Of a stretch of DNA of 52,772 nt, positions 40,571-50,688 are shown in pieces (within the stretch, counting starts at the first letter, position 1; every line of letters begins with the position of its first letter). Both the position numbers and the translations under genes were made by a program. The notes beneath the pieces are model-generated. The model saw only the letters and a list, made by a program, of their open reading frames with translations. It made no database searches and had not been told where the DNA came from. The DNA is from Phycisphaerae bacterium (GTDB lineage Bacteria; Planctomycetota; Phycisphaerae; Phycisphaerales; UBA1924), in contig VGXM01000021.1 in assembly GCA_016873295.1 (NCBI GenBank), positions 1 through 52,772 of the forward strand, read 5' to 3'.

Positions 40571-42934
40571 CTACCGCGGCGGCGCCGACAGGCGATCCAG
40601 CCCCTCCTTGGCCCGGCGCGAGTCCGGGCGGAGTTCCAGGGCCTGGCGGTACGCCTTGATCGCCGTCTCCGTCTCCCCCTTCCTCTCGTACAGCTCGCCC
40701 AGCATGGACCAGACCGGCACCTGGTTCGGATCGAGGTCGAGCGACCGGCGGTAGGCGGCGATGGCCTCGTCCGGGCGGCCCGACTGCTCGGCGCAGAAGC
40801 CCAGCTTCAGCCAGGTCGGCGCCTCGGCGCCCGCGACCCTCACCACGCCCTGGTACTGCGGCAGGGCGTCCTTGAACCGCTGCAGGCGGAAGTAAAGATC
40901 GGCCAGGACCAGGCGCATGCGCATGTCGCCCGGCTCGAGCAGCACGATGCGCTCGACGACCGGCACTGCCTCCTCGAACCGCCCCGCCGGCTCCAGCCAG
41001 GCGAGCAACTGGGCGTCGCTGCGGACGCGCCACTCGCGCAGCCCGGCGAGGGTGTTGTAGAGCGCGTCGCCCTCCGCCGGCCGCCCCCGGAAGCGTTCCA
41101 CCGCCGCCAGCGTGGCGATCGGGCGGGGCTGACCAGGGAAGCGTTCCAGCGCGAGGGCGAGGTACGCCGCGGCCTTGTCGAAGTCGCCCAGGGCCAGCAT
41201 GGTCTCGGCCATGCCGAGCGACCAGTAGGGGCGCCCGGACCCGCCGAGCGCTCGCTTCCAGGCCGGGGCCGACTCGTCGGGAGCCTCGTCCGGGGCGACG
41301 AGCCCTACCCGCCCCGCCGTCGCCGCGATCAGAGCCTCGTGCTCGGGGATCCGGCGCACGAGCACGACGTTGCGATGATCGGCGTAAACGGCGGCCCAGC
41401 GCTCCGACGCCGCGAGCATGCGCACCACGTCCTCGTGCCCGCGCACCGGGAAGACCGCGGTGTTGAATCCCCAGCGCTGCTCGATCGAGGCCCACCCCGC
41501 CGGGGTGGTCGCGGCGACCGCCTGGGCGAGCAGGTCCGGGCCGTAGACCTCGAGGCGCCCGTCGACAAAGACACGGGGCCCGGCCCCCGCGCCGTCCTGG
41601 AGGCGCCAGGCGAGGTACCCGCCGTCGCGGATGGAGTTGAACCAGGGCTCGCGCGGGCGGTGCTCGCGCAGAAACTCGGCGGCGCCGCGGGCGGTGTTCC
41701 ACTCCACCACGCCGACGCCCGACTCTCGCGGGGCGTTGATGGAGATCGCCCAGCGGTCGCTGGCGACGAACCAGGCGACGAACCCCCACGCGACGCCCAG
41801 CGCCGCTCGCGCGCCCAGGGCCAGGCGGGCCCGTCCCGGATCGGGCTCGCCCGCGTCGCGGGCCAGGTCCTCGGCGTTGCGAAGCGCCGCCCACGTTCCC
41901 CACACGGCCAGCAGCCCCGCGTTCCGCTGCGCGCTCGACGCCAGGTACGCCCCCGCCAGGAAGACGATCACCCGCGGCAGGTCCAGGCGTCGGCGGTTGA
42001 GCGCGAAACTGCCGACGCCCGCCACCGCCAGCGCCAGGGCCAGGCGCAGGTCCAGCGTCCACGCCGACCAGGGCGTGCGGAGCGGGCTGGCCATCTCGCC
42101 GATCACCTGCGAGACGATGTGCCCCTCCTGGATCTGCGCGAACAGGAGCAGCGGGAACATCGCCCCGTCGTGGAACCAGGGGCTGACCCAGCACGCGGCG
42201 GTGATCGCGGCGGCGACGCCCAACAGCCGCGCGTCCACCACGCCCGACCACTCGACGCGGGGGACCCCGCCCCGCCGCGCCTCGACCATGCGCGACAGGG
42301 CCCGGTGCCCGGCGTCGCCCAGGGCGAACGCCCACGCCAGGGCCGGCCCCAGCGCCAGGAGCGTGCTGCTGTTCGTCCACAGGATCTGCGGAACGACGAG
42401 AACCCAGACCCACGCGCGGGCCCGGGAGGAGCCGCCCCTTCTCGCGGCGTCGAGCCAGACCAGGTACAACGCCGACAGGGCGTAGGCGACCAGCTCGGGC
42501 CTCAGGACCCAGCGCGACAGCCCCGCGCCGATCCCCAGCCCAAGGACCAACAGCACGCCCGGGTGCGTCAGCAGGCGACGGGCCCGCCACGCCACCAGCG
42601 TCCACATCGCAGCCAGCGCAACGAGCTCCGCGGCGATCAGGAGCGTGGGCCCGCCCACACTCCACCCCGCGTGCAGCAGCACGCAGAAGAGCCACCGCAT
42701 CTCGACCCACGCGTGCGAGGCCGCGGTGTACGAGAAGACGTCGGTGCCGGGGACGCGCCCGTTCTCGACGATCCAGCGGCCCGTCGCCAACTGCCACCAC
42801 GTGTCGAGCCCCCAGATCTTCTGCACCGCGGACGCGAGACAGAGCAGGGCGAGACCGACCAGTCCGACCCACCCGGCCGCTCGAACGAGCCCGGGCGGCG
42901 GCGGGGTGGGCGTCGGGGCGGCGGGGGTCTCCAT
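40571..42934 (-). CDS. Polytopic membrane protein with C-terminal TPR repeats
   Basis: This 787-residue protein has a Pro-rich N-terminus and about 10-12 membrane helices (roughly residues 18-400). A soluble loop typical of such proteins follows (EHRPREPWFNSIRDGGYLAW and GPRVFVDGRLEVYG). Then come at least four tetratricopeptide repeats (about 570-780), such as PTWLKLGFCAEQSGRPDEAI and VPVWSMLGELYERKGETETA. The layout resembles large membrane proteins related to GT39/O-mannosyl-type transferases that have lost clear catalytic motifs. TPRs suggest protein partners. Its start is 49 bases from the divergent acyl-CoA mutase gene. Confidence 0.78.
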   Translation of the reverse strand: METPAAPTPTPPPPGLVRAAGWVGLVGLALLCLASAVQKIWGLDTWWQLATGRWIVENGRVPGTDVFSYTAASHAWVEMRWLFCVLLHAGWSVGGPTLLIAAELVALAAMWTLVAWRARRLLTHPGVLLVLGLGIGAGLSRWVLRPELVAYALSALYLVWLDAARRGGSSRARAWVWVLVVPQILWTNSSTLLALGPALAWAFALGDAGHRALSRMVEARRGGVPRVEWSGVVDARLLGVAAAITAACWVSPWFHDGAMFPLLLFAQIQEGHIVSQVIGEMASPLRTPWSAWTLDLRLALALAVAGVGSFALNRRRLDLPRVIVFLAGAYLASSAQRNAGLLAVWGTWAALRNAEDLARDAGEPDPGRARLALGARAALGVAWGFVAWFVASDRWAISINAPRESGVGVVEWNTARGAAEFLREHRPREPWFNSIRDGGYLAWRLQDGAGAGPRVFVDGRLEVYGPDLLAQAVAATTPAGWASIEQRWGFNTAVFPVRGHEDVVRMLAASERWAAVYADHRNVVLVRRIPEHEALIAATAGRVGLVAPDEAPDESAPAWKRALGGSGRPYWSLGMAETMLALGDFDKAAAYLALALERFPGQPRPIATLAAVERFRGRPAEGDALYNTLAGLREWRVRSDAQLLAWLEPAGRFEEAVPVVERIVLLEPGDMRMRLVLADLYFRLQRFKDALPQYQGVVRVAGAEAPTWLKLGFCAEQSGRPDEAIAAYRRSLDLDPNQVPVWSMLGELYERKGETETAIKAYRQALELRPDSRRAKEGLDRLSAPPR

Positions 42935-42983
42935 GGGACGGGCAGTTTACGGGCCCGGGGCCGGACGCGCGTAAAATGGCCGC

Positions 42984-44804
42984 ATGACGACCGCCCACAA
43001 CCCGAGTGCCGTCCGCTCCTCGCCCGTGCCGCCCAAGGTCGACCCGCACGCGGTGACGATCTCGGGGCTGGTGCTGGACCCGACGTACGCGGCCCCGGCC
43101 GCGGCGCTCCGCAACCTCGACCGCGACCTGCCCGCGCCGGGTCAGTTCCCCTACACGCGGGGGCTGTTCCCCAGCGGCTACCGGAGCCGCCTCTGGACCA
43201 TGCGACAGTTCGCCGGCTTCGGCTCCGCCGACGACACCAACCGGCGCTTCAAGTACCTTCTCGCCGCCGCCCAGACCAAGACCGCGGCCAACACCGGCCT
43301 CTCCACCGCCTTCGACCTGCCCACCCTCATGGGGCGCGACTCCGACGACGATCTTTCCGTCGGCGAGGTGGGCAAGTGCGGCGTGGCCATCGCCACCATC
43401 GAGGACATGCACCGCCTCTACGCCGACATCCCCGTCAACAAGGTCACCGTCTCCCAGACCATCAACGGGCCCGCCGCCGTCATCTGGGCCATGTACCTGG
43501 CCATGGCGACGCAGCGCGGCATCGGGTGGGACACCCTGGGCGGCACGCTCCAGAACGACATCCTCAAGGAGTTCCACTCCCAGAACGAGTTCATCTACCC
43601 GCCCGACCCTTCCGTCAAGCTCGTCGTCGACACCATCGAGTTCCAGAGCCGCTACGTGCCCAGGTGGCACAGCGTTTCCATCTCGGGCTACCACATCCGC
43701 GAGGCCGGCAGCACCGCCCCGCAGGAGCTGGCCTTCACCCTCCGCGACGGCATGGAGTACGTCGAGGCCGCCATGGAGCGCGGCCTCGACGTCGACGTGT
43801 TCGCCCCGCGACTCTCCTTCTTCTTCAACAGCCACAACGAGTTCTTCGAGGAGGTGTGCAAGCTCCGGGCGGCCCGGCGCATCTGGGCCCGCGTGATGCG
43901 CCAGCGCTACGGCGCCAGGAGCGAGAAGTCCTGGTACATGAAGACCCACGTCCAGACCGCCGGATGCTCCCTCACCGAGCAGCAGCCCCTCAACAACATC
44001 GTGCGCGTGGCCTACCAGGCCATGGCCGCGGTCCTGGGCGGGTGCCAGTCCCTCCACACCGACTCCATGGACGAAACCCTGGGCCTCCCCACCGAGCAGG
44101 CCGTCACCGTCGCCCTGCGCACCCAGCAGATCCTGGCCCACGAGACGGGCGTCACGCGCGTGGCGGACCCGCTGGGCGGGTCGTGGTTCGTCGAGCACCT
44201 CACCGACACCCTCGAACGCCAGGGCCTCGACCTCATCCACGACGTCGACCGCATGGGCGCCTACGAGAGCGGGCCCCGCGGGCGGGCCGACGACCCGGGC
44301 GACACGCTGAACCACCCCGCGTACGCCCCGGCCAAGGGGTACGGGCGCGGCGCGGTCGCGGGGATCAACCGCGGCTACTTCCGCCGCCAGATCGCCGAGG
44401 CCAGCTACCGCTTCAGCGAGGAGTGCGAGGCGGGCGACCGGATCATCGTGGGCGTCAACGAGTACGCGGACGCCCAGGAGAAGCGGGCGATCGACATCCT
44501 GGCCATCCCGCACGAGGTCGAAGTCAGGCAGTGCGAGCGCCTCGCCGCGTTCAAGAAGAGGCGCGACGCGGGGCGCGTGGCCCGGGCCCTGGACCACGTC
44601 CGGGCCGCCTGCCAGGGACGGCCCTGGTCCAGCCAGTGCGACGGGCTGCCCTGGTCGGGCTCGACGCTCGACGGGCGGGCGGTGCACGCGACCAACGTCA
44701 TGCCGGCCCTCATCGAGGGGGCGCTCGCCAACGCCACACTGGGCGAGATGGTCCAGGCCATGGCCGACATCTACGGGCGGTATTCGGGCGGGCCCGAGTG
44801 GTAG
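42984..44804 (+). CDS. Acyl-CoA mutase large (catalytic) subunit, methylmalonyl-CoA mutase family
   Basis: The 606-residue protein is the substrate-binding TIM barrel of B12-dependent acyl-CoA mutases: PGQFPYTRGLFPSGYRSRLW, TMRQFAGFGSADDTNRRF, GLSTAFDLPTLMGRDSD, VSQTINGPAAVIWAMY, SWYMKTHVQTAGCSLTEQQP and HTDSMDETLGLPTEQAVTVA. The C-terminal B12-binding domain with DxHxxG is absent and the length ends after the barrel, so it must work with a separate small subunit, as in two-subunit methylmalonyl- or isobutyryl-CoA mutases. That subunit and the MeaB-type chaperone are not in the window. Substrate specificity is not resolved. Confidence 0.93.
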   Translation: MTTAHNPSAVRSSPVPPKVDPHAVTISGLVLDPTYAAPAAALRNLDRDLPAPGQFPYTRGLFPSGYRSRLWTMRQFAGFGSADDTNRRFKYLLAAAQTKTAANTGLSTAFDLPTLMGRDSDDDLSVGEVGKCGVAIATIEDMHRLYADIPVNKVTVSQTINGPAAVIWAMYLAMATQRGIGWDTLGGTLQNDILKEFHSQNEFIYPPDPSVKLVVDTIEFQSRYVPRWHSVSISGYHIREAGSTAPQELAFTLRDGMEYVEAAMERGLDVDVFAPRLSFFFNSHNEFFEEVCKLRAARRIWARVMRQRYGARSEKSWYMKTHVQTAGCSLTEQQPLNNIVRVAYQAMAAVLGGCQSLHTDSMDETLGLPTEQAVTVALRTQQILAHETGVTRVADPLGGSWFVEHLTDTLERQGLDLIHDVDRMGAYESGPRGRADDPGDTLNHPAYAPAKGYGRGAVAGINRGYFRRQIAEASYRFSEECEAGDRIIVGVNEYADAQEKRAIDILAIPHEVEVRQCERLAAFKKRRDAGRVARALDHVRAACQGRPWSSQCDGLPWSGSTLDGRAVHATNVMPALIEGALANATLGEMVQAMADIYGRYSGGPEW

Positions 44805-44986
44805 GGCGCCGGGTCCGAGAAGCGCCGCGACTCTGACGGGGGGGCGGGGCTGGTGCGCCGCCCGCACCGCCTGGCGCGGCCCGCGCGCGGCCCCGGCCCC
44901 CGAATCGTGTGGCATCCCCGCACCGTGTTTGGGAAGTTCACCATGTGCCGGCGTCCGACGCGACGCCCAGGCGTGGAGGGACTCCC

Positions 44987-45991
44987 ATGATGAATCGAAC
45001 TCGACAGGTCGCGGTGACGGCGGCGTGGCTGATCTCGGCGGCTGGGCTGAGCGGGCTCGCGAGCGCCGCCGCCGGCGCCGGGCCCAAGGCGCCCGCGGCT
45101 CCGGCGCCAGTCACGAAGTGTGAGTCGGCGGACGCGAAGAAGGGCTCGACGCGCGGCGACGCCAAGTCGGGCCAACACGATGGCCTCCCGACGTCGATCC
45201 GACTGACGGGCGTGCTGCGCGACTTCCGCGACAGCCAGACCGCGGGCGGGCACCCCGACTTCAACTTCGTTCCCAAGGCCGGCAAGGGCGTGTACGCTGG
45301 GATCGTCGCCAACCAGTTGAACAGCGAGGGCGACCCGGTCTTCGCATCGGGCGGGGCGAAGGTCAGCCTCCCGTGGACCGACGCCTCCAAGCGCGGCATC
45401 TGTCCCGGCAAGCCCTACATCGCCGCCCGCAAAGGCGACGTGAAGGGCGGGACGGACGCCAGGAAGTCGGGCGCCGTGCGGTCGGCGGAGTCGTTCGCGA
45501 CCTGGTTCAAGGACCGGTCGGGCGTGAACCAGTCCGGCCTGCTGACCATCGAACTGGAGCGCAAGCAGGGCACCGGCGTCTACGTGTACGACGGCGTCCT
45601 GGAAGCCAAGGCCGCCGACCTCCAGGGCGGGTTCGACGTCAACGGCAAGGGCGCCAACGCCCGGGGCGGCAACAGAAACCGCTCGTTCACCTTCGAGCTG
45701 GACACCACTTTCGTCCACCGGCGCGGGTCCGGCAGCGTTCTGACGTTCGCCTCCGACGACGACCTGTGGGTGTTCATCGACGGCAAGCTCGTGATCGACC
45801 TGGGCGGCGTGCACGACGCGACGGCCCAGTCGGTCGAGCTGGACCGCCTCGAGTGGCTCAACGACGGGCAGTCGTACTCGATGAAGGTCTTCTACGCCGA
45901 GCGGCGCGAGCCCGGCTCGCGGCTGAGGATCGAAACGACGCAGGAGCTCCTCGCCGTCGAGCCCCCCGCGGTCAGCACGATCTTCGATTGA
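44987..45991 (+). CDS. Secreted fibro-slime domain protein
   Basis: The 334-residue protein has a signal peptide (VAVTAAWLISAAGLSGLASA, cleaved around residue 27). A Lys/Ala/Asp-rich segment follows, then a fibro-slime domain (about 70-320): IRLTGVLRDFRD near the start, and the PA14-like core SVLTFASDDDLWVFIDGKLV, IDLGGVHDATAQSVELD, SMKVFYAERREPGSRLRIET. This domain, first noted in slime-mould and Fibrobacter surface proteins, is thought to bind carbohydrate. GGAGGG at 44975-44980 supports ATG 44987. A strong hairpin terminator follows at 46013. Confidence 0.92.
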   Translation: MMNRTRQVAVTAAWLISAAGLSGLASAAAGAGPKAPAAPAPVTKCESADAKKGSTRGDAKSGQHDGLPTSIRLTGVLRDFRDSQTAGGHPDFNFVPKAGKGVYAGIVANQLNSEGDPVFASGGAKVSLPWTDASKRGICPGKPYIAARKGDVKGGTDARKSGAVRSAESFATWFKDRSGVNQSGLLTIELERKQGTGVYVYDGVLEAKAADLQGGFDVNGKGANARGGNRNRSFTFELDTTFVHRRGSGSVLTFASDDDLWVFIDGKLVIDLGGVHDATAQSVELDRLEWLNDGQSYSMKVFYAERREPGSRLRIETTQELLAVEPPAVSTIFD

Positions 45992-46012
45992 TCCGATTCG
46001 CTCCCTGAACGT

Positions 46013-46053
46013 CGCACGGGGGCCGGCGGGGCTGCATCCGCCTCCCCCGTGCG
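46013..46053. terminator. Bidirectional hairpin terminator
   Basis: A perfect 10-bp stem (CGCACGGGGG / CCCCCGTGCG) extends inwards with GGCGG/CCGCC around an 8-base loop. It is followed on the plus strand by GTCTTCTTCC. It lies between the convergent fibro-slime (+) and lysK (-) genes and can end both transcripts. Confidence 0.7.
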
Positions 46054-46077
46054 CGTCTTCTTCCGCCCCGGGGGCCG

Positions 46078-47214
46078 TCAGGCGCCAGGCGCCGCGAGCG
46101 ACTCGATCGCTCGCCGGAGGATCCGCACCGACCTGAGGTAGTCCTCGACGACGACGTGCTCGTCGGGCGTGTGGTCCAGGTGGCTGTCGCCCGCGCCGAA
46201 GGCCGCGATCGCGCATTGCCACGCGGGCGCGACCACGTTCATGTCCGATGTCCCGGTCTTGAGGACGAACCGCGGCGTCAGGCCCTCGCCCCGGATCGCC
46301 GTGGTCAGCGCCCGCACGAGCGCCGTGTCGCGCGGCGCCCGGACGGGGAGTTCGTCCCCCTCGAACGCGAGCTCCCCGAGGGGGCCCGCGAGCCCTTGGC
46401 TCGCCTCCACGCAGATCTGCCGCAGGTCGACCGTGGGGATCCCGGGAGGGATCCGGAACCCCACCCTCGCCGCCGCCCGCTCCTCGAGCCCGTCGTGCCG
46501 GCTCCAGATCGACCGCAGGCGCGCCTGCACCCGGTCGAAGATCCCGGCGCCCTGAGGGTTCATCGCCTCGGCGGCCGACCGCACGCGCTCCCACCACCCG
46601 GTGACAAGCTCGGCGGCGGTGGGCTCCGGGCCCGCCGAATGGCTGCTCGCCACGCGGGCGTGGAACTCGGCGAGCAGGCGCCCCTTGTACCCGAGGGTGA
46701 CGCCGTCGGTCCCGCTGGGCTCGCCCACGATGCAGGCCGACGGCTCGAAGGTCTTGGCCGCGTGCCGGGCGCCGCGCGCCGAGGTCGATTCCTCCTCCAC
46801 GGCGCCGATCACGGCGACGCGAAAGCCCGCCGGGAGGCACGCCGTCGCCGCCGCGACCACGAACGCCGCCAGCGGACCCTTGGCGTCCACGGCGCCACGC
46901 CCGTACAGCCGACCGTTCTCGATCCGAACCGGGATCCGCCCCGGCACCGTGTCCATGTGCCCCAGGAGCGCCAGGTCGACGCGGATCGGCCACTCGCGGG
47001 CAGCTCCATGGGCCTCCAATCCGCGGGCGCCGACCGCGCTCCCGGCCTCGTCGATCCATGCCGACAGCCCCAGGGTCGTCATGCGCTCGACCAGGAACTC
47101 CGCCAGACGCCGCTCCTGCCCCGAGAGGCTCTCGATCTCGACGAGCGAGCGGAGCAGGCCCACGGCCTGCTCGTCGCTCACGACGGGGGAGCGGGGCGTC
47201 GCGCTGGCGCTCAT
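46078..47214 (-). CDS. lysK: LysK-type LysW-amino acid hydrolase (M20 peptidase family)
   Basis: The 378-residue protein has the M20 di-metal site: [12 protein letters not shown] (metal His-Met-Asp), [15 protein letters not shown] (bridging Asp), [15 protein letters not shown] (catalytic Glu-Glu) and a late metal His in [12 protein letters not shown]. In the amino-group-carrier pathway LysK cleaves lysine (or ornithine) from the C-terminal Glu of LysW. The ATG at 47214 overlaps the TGA of lysZ, so it is the last gene of the lysW-X-Y-Z-K operon. On its own sequence ArgE/DapE-type function would be possible; the neighbours decide for LysK. Confidence 0.9.
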   Translation of the reverse strand: MSASATPRSPVVSDEQAVGLLRSLVEIESLSGQERRLAEFLVERMTTLGLSAWIDEAGSAVGARGLEAHGAAREWPIRVDLALLGHMDTVPGRIPVRIENGRLYGRGAVDAKGPLAAFVVAAATACLPAGFRVAVIGAVEEESTSARGARHAAKTFEPSACIVGEPSGTDGVTLGYKGRLLAEFHARVASSHSAGPEPTAAELVTGWWERVRSAAEAMNPQGAGIFDRVQARLRSIWSRHDGLEERAAARVGFRIPPGIPTVDLRQICVEASQGLAGPLGELAFEGDELPVRAPRDTALVRALTTAIRGEGLTPRFVLKTGTSDMNVVAPAWQCAIAAFGAGDSHLDHTPDEHVVVEDYLRSVRILRRAIESLAAPGA

Positions 47215-48014
47215 TGGAACACCGTCCCCTCTCCGGCGAGGGCCCGCGTGACGGCCGCGCTCCGCCGCGCGTCGCCGATGATCACGCGGCGCACGCCCTC
47301 CGAGAGCGCCTCCCCGGCGCCCAGCACCTTCTTCTTCATCCGCCCATGGGCCCAGCCCGCCGCCGCCTCGACCTCCGATCGCGCCACGCGGGGCACCAGC
47401 GTCGATTCGTCCGGGAACGCGCGCATGAGCCCCGAGACGTTCGAGAGGAGCAGCAGATCCTCGGCCCCCAGCGCCGCCGCCGTGCGTGCCGCCGCACGGT
47501 CCGCGTCCACGTTGATCGCCTCGTGGTTCACGCTGATCGCGGGGGGCGAGACCACCGGCGTCAGCCCCGCGTCGAGCAGCACCCGCAGCAGCCCCACGTT
47601 CACGCGATCCACCGTCCCCGTGAAGTCGTCCCGGATCAGCCGGATCCGCCCCTCCTTCACGCTCCGCACCACCTCCTTGCGCGTCCCCTCCCACAGCCGA
47701 CCGTCCATCCCCGACAGCCCCACGGCGTTGACCCCGTTCCGCTGCAGCCGCTCCACCAGCCCCTGGCTCAGCACCCCCCGGCACGCCATCTGCAAGATCT
47801 CCAGCGTGCGCCGGTCGGTCCGTCGGCTCGTGTGCCCCGAGGGCGACGTGATGAACGTGGGCGGGTGCCCCAGTCGCTCGGAGAGCGTGTTGGTGGCGTG
47901 CGACCCGCCGTGCACGACGACGGCGCGGCGTCCCGATCGGATCAGCGCCGCCGCGTCCGCCGCCAACGCGTCAAGGTCGATCCCCTCCGCCCCGCCCACC
48001 TTGATGACGATCAT
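47211..48014 (-). CDS. lysZ: LysZ-type LysW-aminoadipate (glutamate) kinase
   Basis: The 267-residue protein belongs to the amino acid kinase/ArgB family: [14 protein letters not shown] with the ATP-phosphate-binding Lys and [40 protein letters not shown], and [11 protein letters not shown] near the C-terminus. LysZ phosphorylates the side-chain carboxylate of the LysW-bound substrate. The N-acetylglutamate kinase ArgB would look similar, but the lys-type operon and the adjacent lysX/lysW settle the call. It lies 14 bases after the lysY-type gene. Confidence 0.92.
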   Translation of the reverse strand: MIVIKVGGAEGIDLDALAADAAALIRSGRRAVVVHGGSHATNTLSERLGHPPTFITSPSGHTSRRTDRRTLEILQMACRGVLSQGLVERLQRNGVNAVGLSGMDGRLWEGTRKEVVRSVKEGRIRLIRDDFTGTVDRVNVGLLRVLLDAGLTPVVSPPAISVNHEAINVDADRAAARTAAALGAEDLLLLSNVSGLMRAFPDESTLVPRVARSEVEAAAGWAHGRMKKKVLGAGEALSEGVRRVIIGDARRSAAVTRALAGEGTVFQ

Positions 48015-48028
48015 CGCGTGCCCCGCTC

Positions 48029-49063
48029 TCAGATCGGATGCAGGCCCGGGAACGACAACGCCGTCGTCTCCTCCAGCCCCAGCATCAGGTTCATGCACTG
48101 CACCGCGGACCCCGCGGCCCCCTTCATCAGGTTGTCGATCGCCGACACGACCACCACCCGCCCCGTCTCGCCGTCCACCTCGAACCCCACGTCGCACCAG
48201 TTGGTCCCCGCCAGGATCTTGGGCTCCGGGTAGCGGTGGATCCCCGCCCGGTCCTTGACCAGGCGCACGAACGGCTCGGCGCCGTACGCCTGCCGGTACA
48301 ACTGCCACAGGGACTTCTCGTCCACGGGCCGCGTCGGGAAGACGTGGGCCGCGCACGACACCCCCCGCACCAGCTCCACCGACGTGATCGACAGGTGCAG
48401 GTCGATCCAGCCCAGTTCCTGGAGCACCTCCGCCTGGTGCCGATGCCCCGTCAGCGCGAACGGGCGCACGGCCCCGCTCCGCTCCGGGTGGTGCCCCGAC
48501 GCCGAGGGCGAGATCCCCGCCTCGCTCGACCCCACCTTCAGGTCGCAGACCGCCCGTCCGATAAGCCCGGCCCGGGCCAGGGGCAGCAGCGCCAGGTTGA
48601 TCGCCGTCGCGTTGCACCCCACGCCTGACGCCAGCCGCGCCCCGCGCAGGCGCTCGCGGTGCAACTCCGGCAGCCCGTAGACGAAGCGGTCCAACCACGC
48701 GGGGGCCGGGTGGTCCTCGCCGGACCAGCGCCGGTGCGCCGCCGCGTCGCGCAGGCGGAAGTCCGCCGACAGGTCGACGATCCGGGGCGCCAGGGCCGAG
48801 TAGCGCTCGATCGCCTTGCCCGCCTCGCCGTGCGGCAGGCACAGGAACAGCACGTCCGCCGCCCCGAGCTGGTCGGGCGTGACGAACCGCAGCTTCGTGC
48901 GCGCGCGGAGGTTCGGGTGCACGCTATGGACGAAGACGCCCGCGTGCCGCCGGCTGGTCGCTGCCACCACCTCCACGCGCGGGTGGTCCAGCAGCAGGCG
49001 GAGGACCTCCCCCCCGCCGTAGCCCGACGCTCCCACGATCGCGGCCCTGAAACGCTCGCTCAT
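48029..49063 (-). CDS. lysY: LysY-type LysW-aminoadipate-phosphate reductase (ArgC family)
   Basis: This 344-residue protein is an NADPH-dependent semialdehyde dehydrogenase of the ArgC type. It has the Rossmann start [39 protein letters not shown], the catalytic Cys in [17 protein letters not shown], and [20 protein letters not shown] near the C-terminus. In the LysW system it reduces the acyl-phosphate made by LysZ. The start ATG overlaps the lysX stop (ATGA). ArgC would act on N-acetylglutamyl-phosphate, and the enzymes are hard to tell apart by sequence. Confidence 0.92.
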   Translation of the reverse strand: MSERFRAAIVGASGYGGGEVLRLLLDHPRVEVVAATSRRHAGVFVHSVHPNLRARTKLRFVTPDQLGAADVLFLCLPHGEAGKAIERYSALAPRIVDLSADFRLRDAAAHRRWSGEDHPAPAWLDRFVYGLPELHRERLRGARLASGVGCNATAINLALLPLARAGLIGRAVCDLKVGSSEAGISPSASGHHPERSGAVRPFALTGHRHQAEVLQELGWIDLHLSITSVELVRGVSCAAHVFPTRPVDEKSLWQLYRQAYGAEPFVRLVKDRAGIHRYPEPKILAGTNWCDVGFEVDGETGRVVVVSAIDNLMKGAAGSAVQCMNLMLGLEETTALSFPGLHPI

Positions 49064-49923
49064 GGGGCGACCCCCGCCGTGGCCGCCACCGACAGCACGT
49101 GCTCGACGATCCGCCCCGGGATGTCGACGCCCGTGGGCTCGACGCTGTTGCGGAACTCCATGGTGTGGTTGACCTCGCTGACGAGCAGCCCGCGCTCGGG
49201 GCATTCCAGGAGGTCGACCGCGAGGACGCCCCCGCCCAGGGCCCGGGCCGCGGCGGCACCGACCCGGCGGTGCTCGGGAGTCAGGGCCAGGGCCCCCGCG
49301 CGCCCGCCCCGGGCGGTGTTGGTGATCCAGTGCGGGCTCGTGCGCACGATGCCGCAGATGGCCTCGTCGCCGACCATGAACACGCGCAGGTCGCGCCCCG
49401 GCTTCCTGACGTACTCCTGGATGTAGAACACGCCGTGCTGCACCGAGCCCAGCGTCGCCTTGTGCTCCAGGATGGCCTCGGCGGCGTCGCGGTCGTGGAC
49501 GCGGGCCAGCAGGCGCCCCCACGACCCGACGGTCGGCTTGAGGACCACGGGGTAGCCCATCTCCTCGATGGCGGCGAGGGCCGACTCGGGGTCGACGGCG
49601 ACTCGGGTGCGCGGCTGGGGGACGCCGGCCCGGGAGAGGAGGAGGGAGGTGGCGAGCTTGTCGCCGCAGGCGTCGATGACGGCGGCGGGGTTGACGCAGG
49701 GGACGCCGAACGCCTCGAGCGTGCGCACACAGGCGAGGGCCTGGGTCTGGCTGACGCAGCGCTCGAGGGCGACGTCGAAGCGGCCCCAGGGGGCGGGGTC
49801 GTCGAGGTCGAAGCGGAGCGTGCGCACGTCGAGGGCTTCGTGCGCGATGCCGCGGCGTTCCAGGGCGTCCAGGAGCATCCGCTCCTCGACGCGGATCCGC
49901 GAATACAGCAGGGCGACTCTCAT
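49060..49923 (-). CDS. lysX: LysX: LysW-aminoadipate ligase (ATP-grasp)
   Basis: The 287-residue protein has the ATP-grasp fold ([20 protein letters not shown]) and the family signatures [27 protein letters not shown] and [20 protein letters not shown]. The last matches the form remembered for Thermus LysX (EVNHTMEF, then GVDIPG) rather than the archaeal ArgX form. LysX ligates the amino group of 2-aminoadipate to the C-terminal Glu of LysW. Glutamate as an additional substrate cannot be excluded. The start lies 29 bases after lysW. Confidence 0.94.
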   Translation of the reverse strand: MRVALLYSRIRVEERMLLDALERRGIAHEALDVRTLRFDLDDPAPWGRFDVALERCVSQTQALACVRTLEAFGVPCVNPAAVIDACGDKLATSLLLSRAGVPQPRTRVAVDPESALAAIEEMGYPVVLKPTVGSWGRLLARVHDRDAAEAILEHKATLGSVQHGVFYIQEYVRKPGRDLRVFMVGDEAICGIVRTSPHWITNTARGGRAGALALTPEHRRVGAAAARALGGGVLAVDLLECPERGLLVSEVNHTMEFRNSVEPTGVDIPGRIVEHVLSVAATAGVAP

Positions 49924-49952
49924 GGGTGTCCCGGTGGGGCGCGGCACGGCGC

Positions 49953-50138
49953 TCACTCGCCCCAGTCTTCCTGGACCTGGGGGGCGAGCTCGACGGCGAG
50001 GGGGTGGAGGGCGGTGACTTCGAGCTCCACGCCGCAGTCGCCGCAGCGGATCACCTCGCCCAGCAGGGGCGTGCGGGCGAGGGTGACGGGCGCGGCGCAC
50101 TCGGTGCAGTCGACGGCGTGTGTGGTGGCGGTGCTCAT
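49953..50138 (-). CDS. lysW: LysW amino-group carrier protein
   Basis: This 61-residue acidic protein has two zinc-binding Cys pairs (CTEC at 11/14, CGDC at 32/35) and the diagnostic C-terminus QEDWGE. The terminal Glu is the attachment point for the substrate amino group; EDWGE is the hallmark of LysW. It is small and basic-patch free, so it can hand the substrate to LysX, Z, Y and K in turn. It is the first gene of the operon; AGGAG about 8 bases upstream of ATG (50138, read on the minus strand) is a fair ribosome binding site. Confidence 0.96.
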   Translation of the reverse strand: MSTATTHAVDCTECAAPVTLARTPLLGEVIRCGDCGVELEVTALHPLAVELAPQVQEDWGE

Positions 50139-50688
50139 GCGGGGTCTCCTGGAGCTGGTTGTCGGATCGCCGGTCTACGTTGCCGGCCTGGGGACTGGGT
50201 TGGGGGATTGCGGACAGACGACACCGCGGGCCCGCGGGTCTTGGCCTGCGAGCCCGGATCGGAGTCTGAACGTGGGGTTCAGCCGCGCGGGGTCAGGCCT
50301 GCCGTTTCACGGCTTTGGCTTTGGCGGCTTTGGCGACGGGCGCACCCGCCACGCGGAGCGTGGTGCGGGGGGACGCGGGTTGAGGGCAAGCGTCGGTCAC
50401 GTGCGGCCTCGTCGGGAGGAACAAAAGCCGGGTCGCGGGCGCCGGTCAAGCGCTCCGCCCGGTCAATCCACGGGGTTTATCGGTCAGGCGAGGGATCCAT
50501 CCTCAATCCAACCGCGCCGCGCGGGACGGAATCACCGCCCTCTGGCAGCCGCGGGGGGCAACACGTTGGGGGCGATGGACGAAGATGAGTGGTCGATGTT
50601 CGGAGTTGATCCGCGGGGTCGGCCCGCGGACGATGGCTCCCCCGGCCGGCCGCCGCTCGTGGTCGATCAGGGGTGTGGGAGGGTTGGG
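50139..50688. other. 550-bp divergent intergenic region
   Basis: The region separates lysW (-) and the multihaem gene (+) and must contain both promoters, but I see no clear -35/-10 pairs or operator palindromes. A short minus-strand frame ends at 50293 with APVAKAAKAKAVKRQA, a Lys/Ala tail that might be the end of a very small basic protein, without a credible start. In-frame ATGs at 50575 and 50596 precede the chosen start of the cytochrome. Confidence 0.35.

Noticed and set aside
40419..44915. Long minus-strand frame across the TPR gene and the mutase
   Set aside because: It overlaps two well-supported genes in other frames and translates to Arg/Ala/Gly-rich sequence without any domain.
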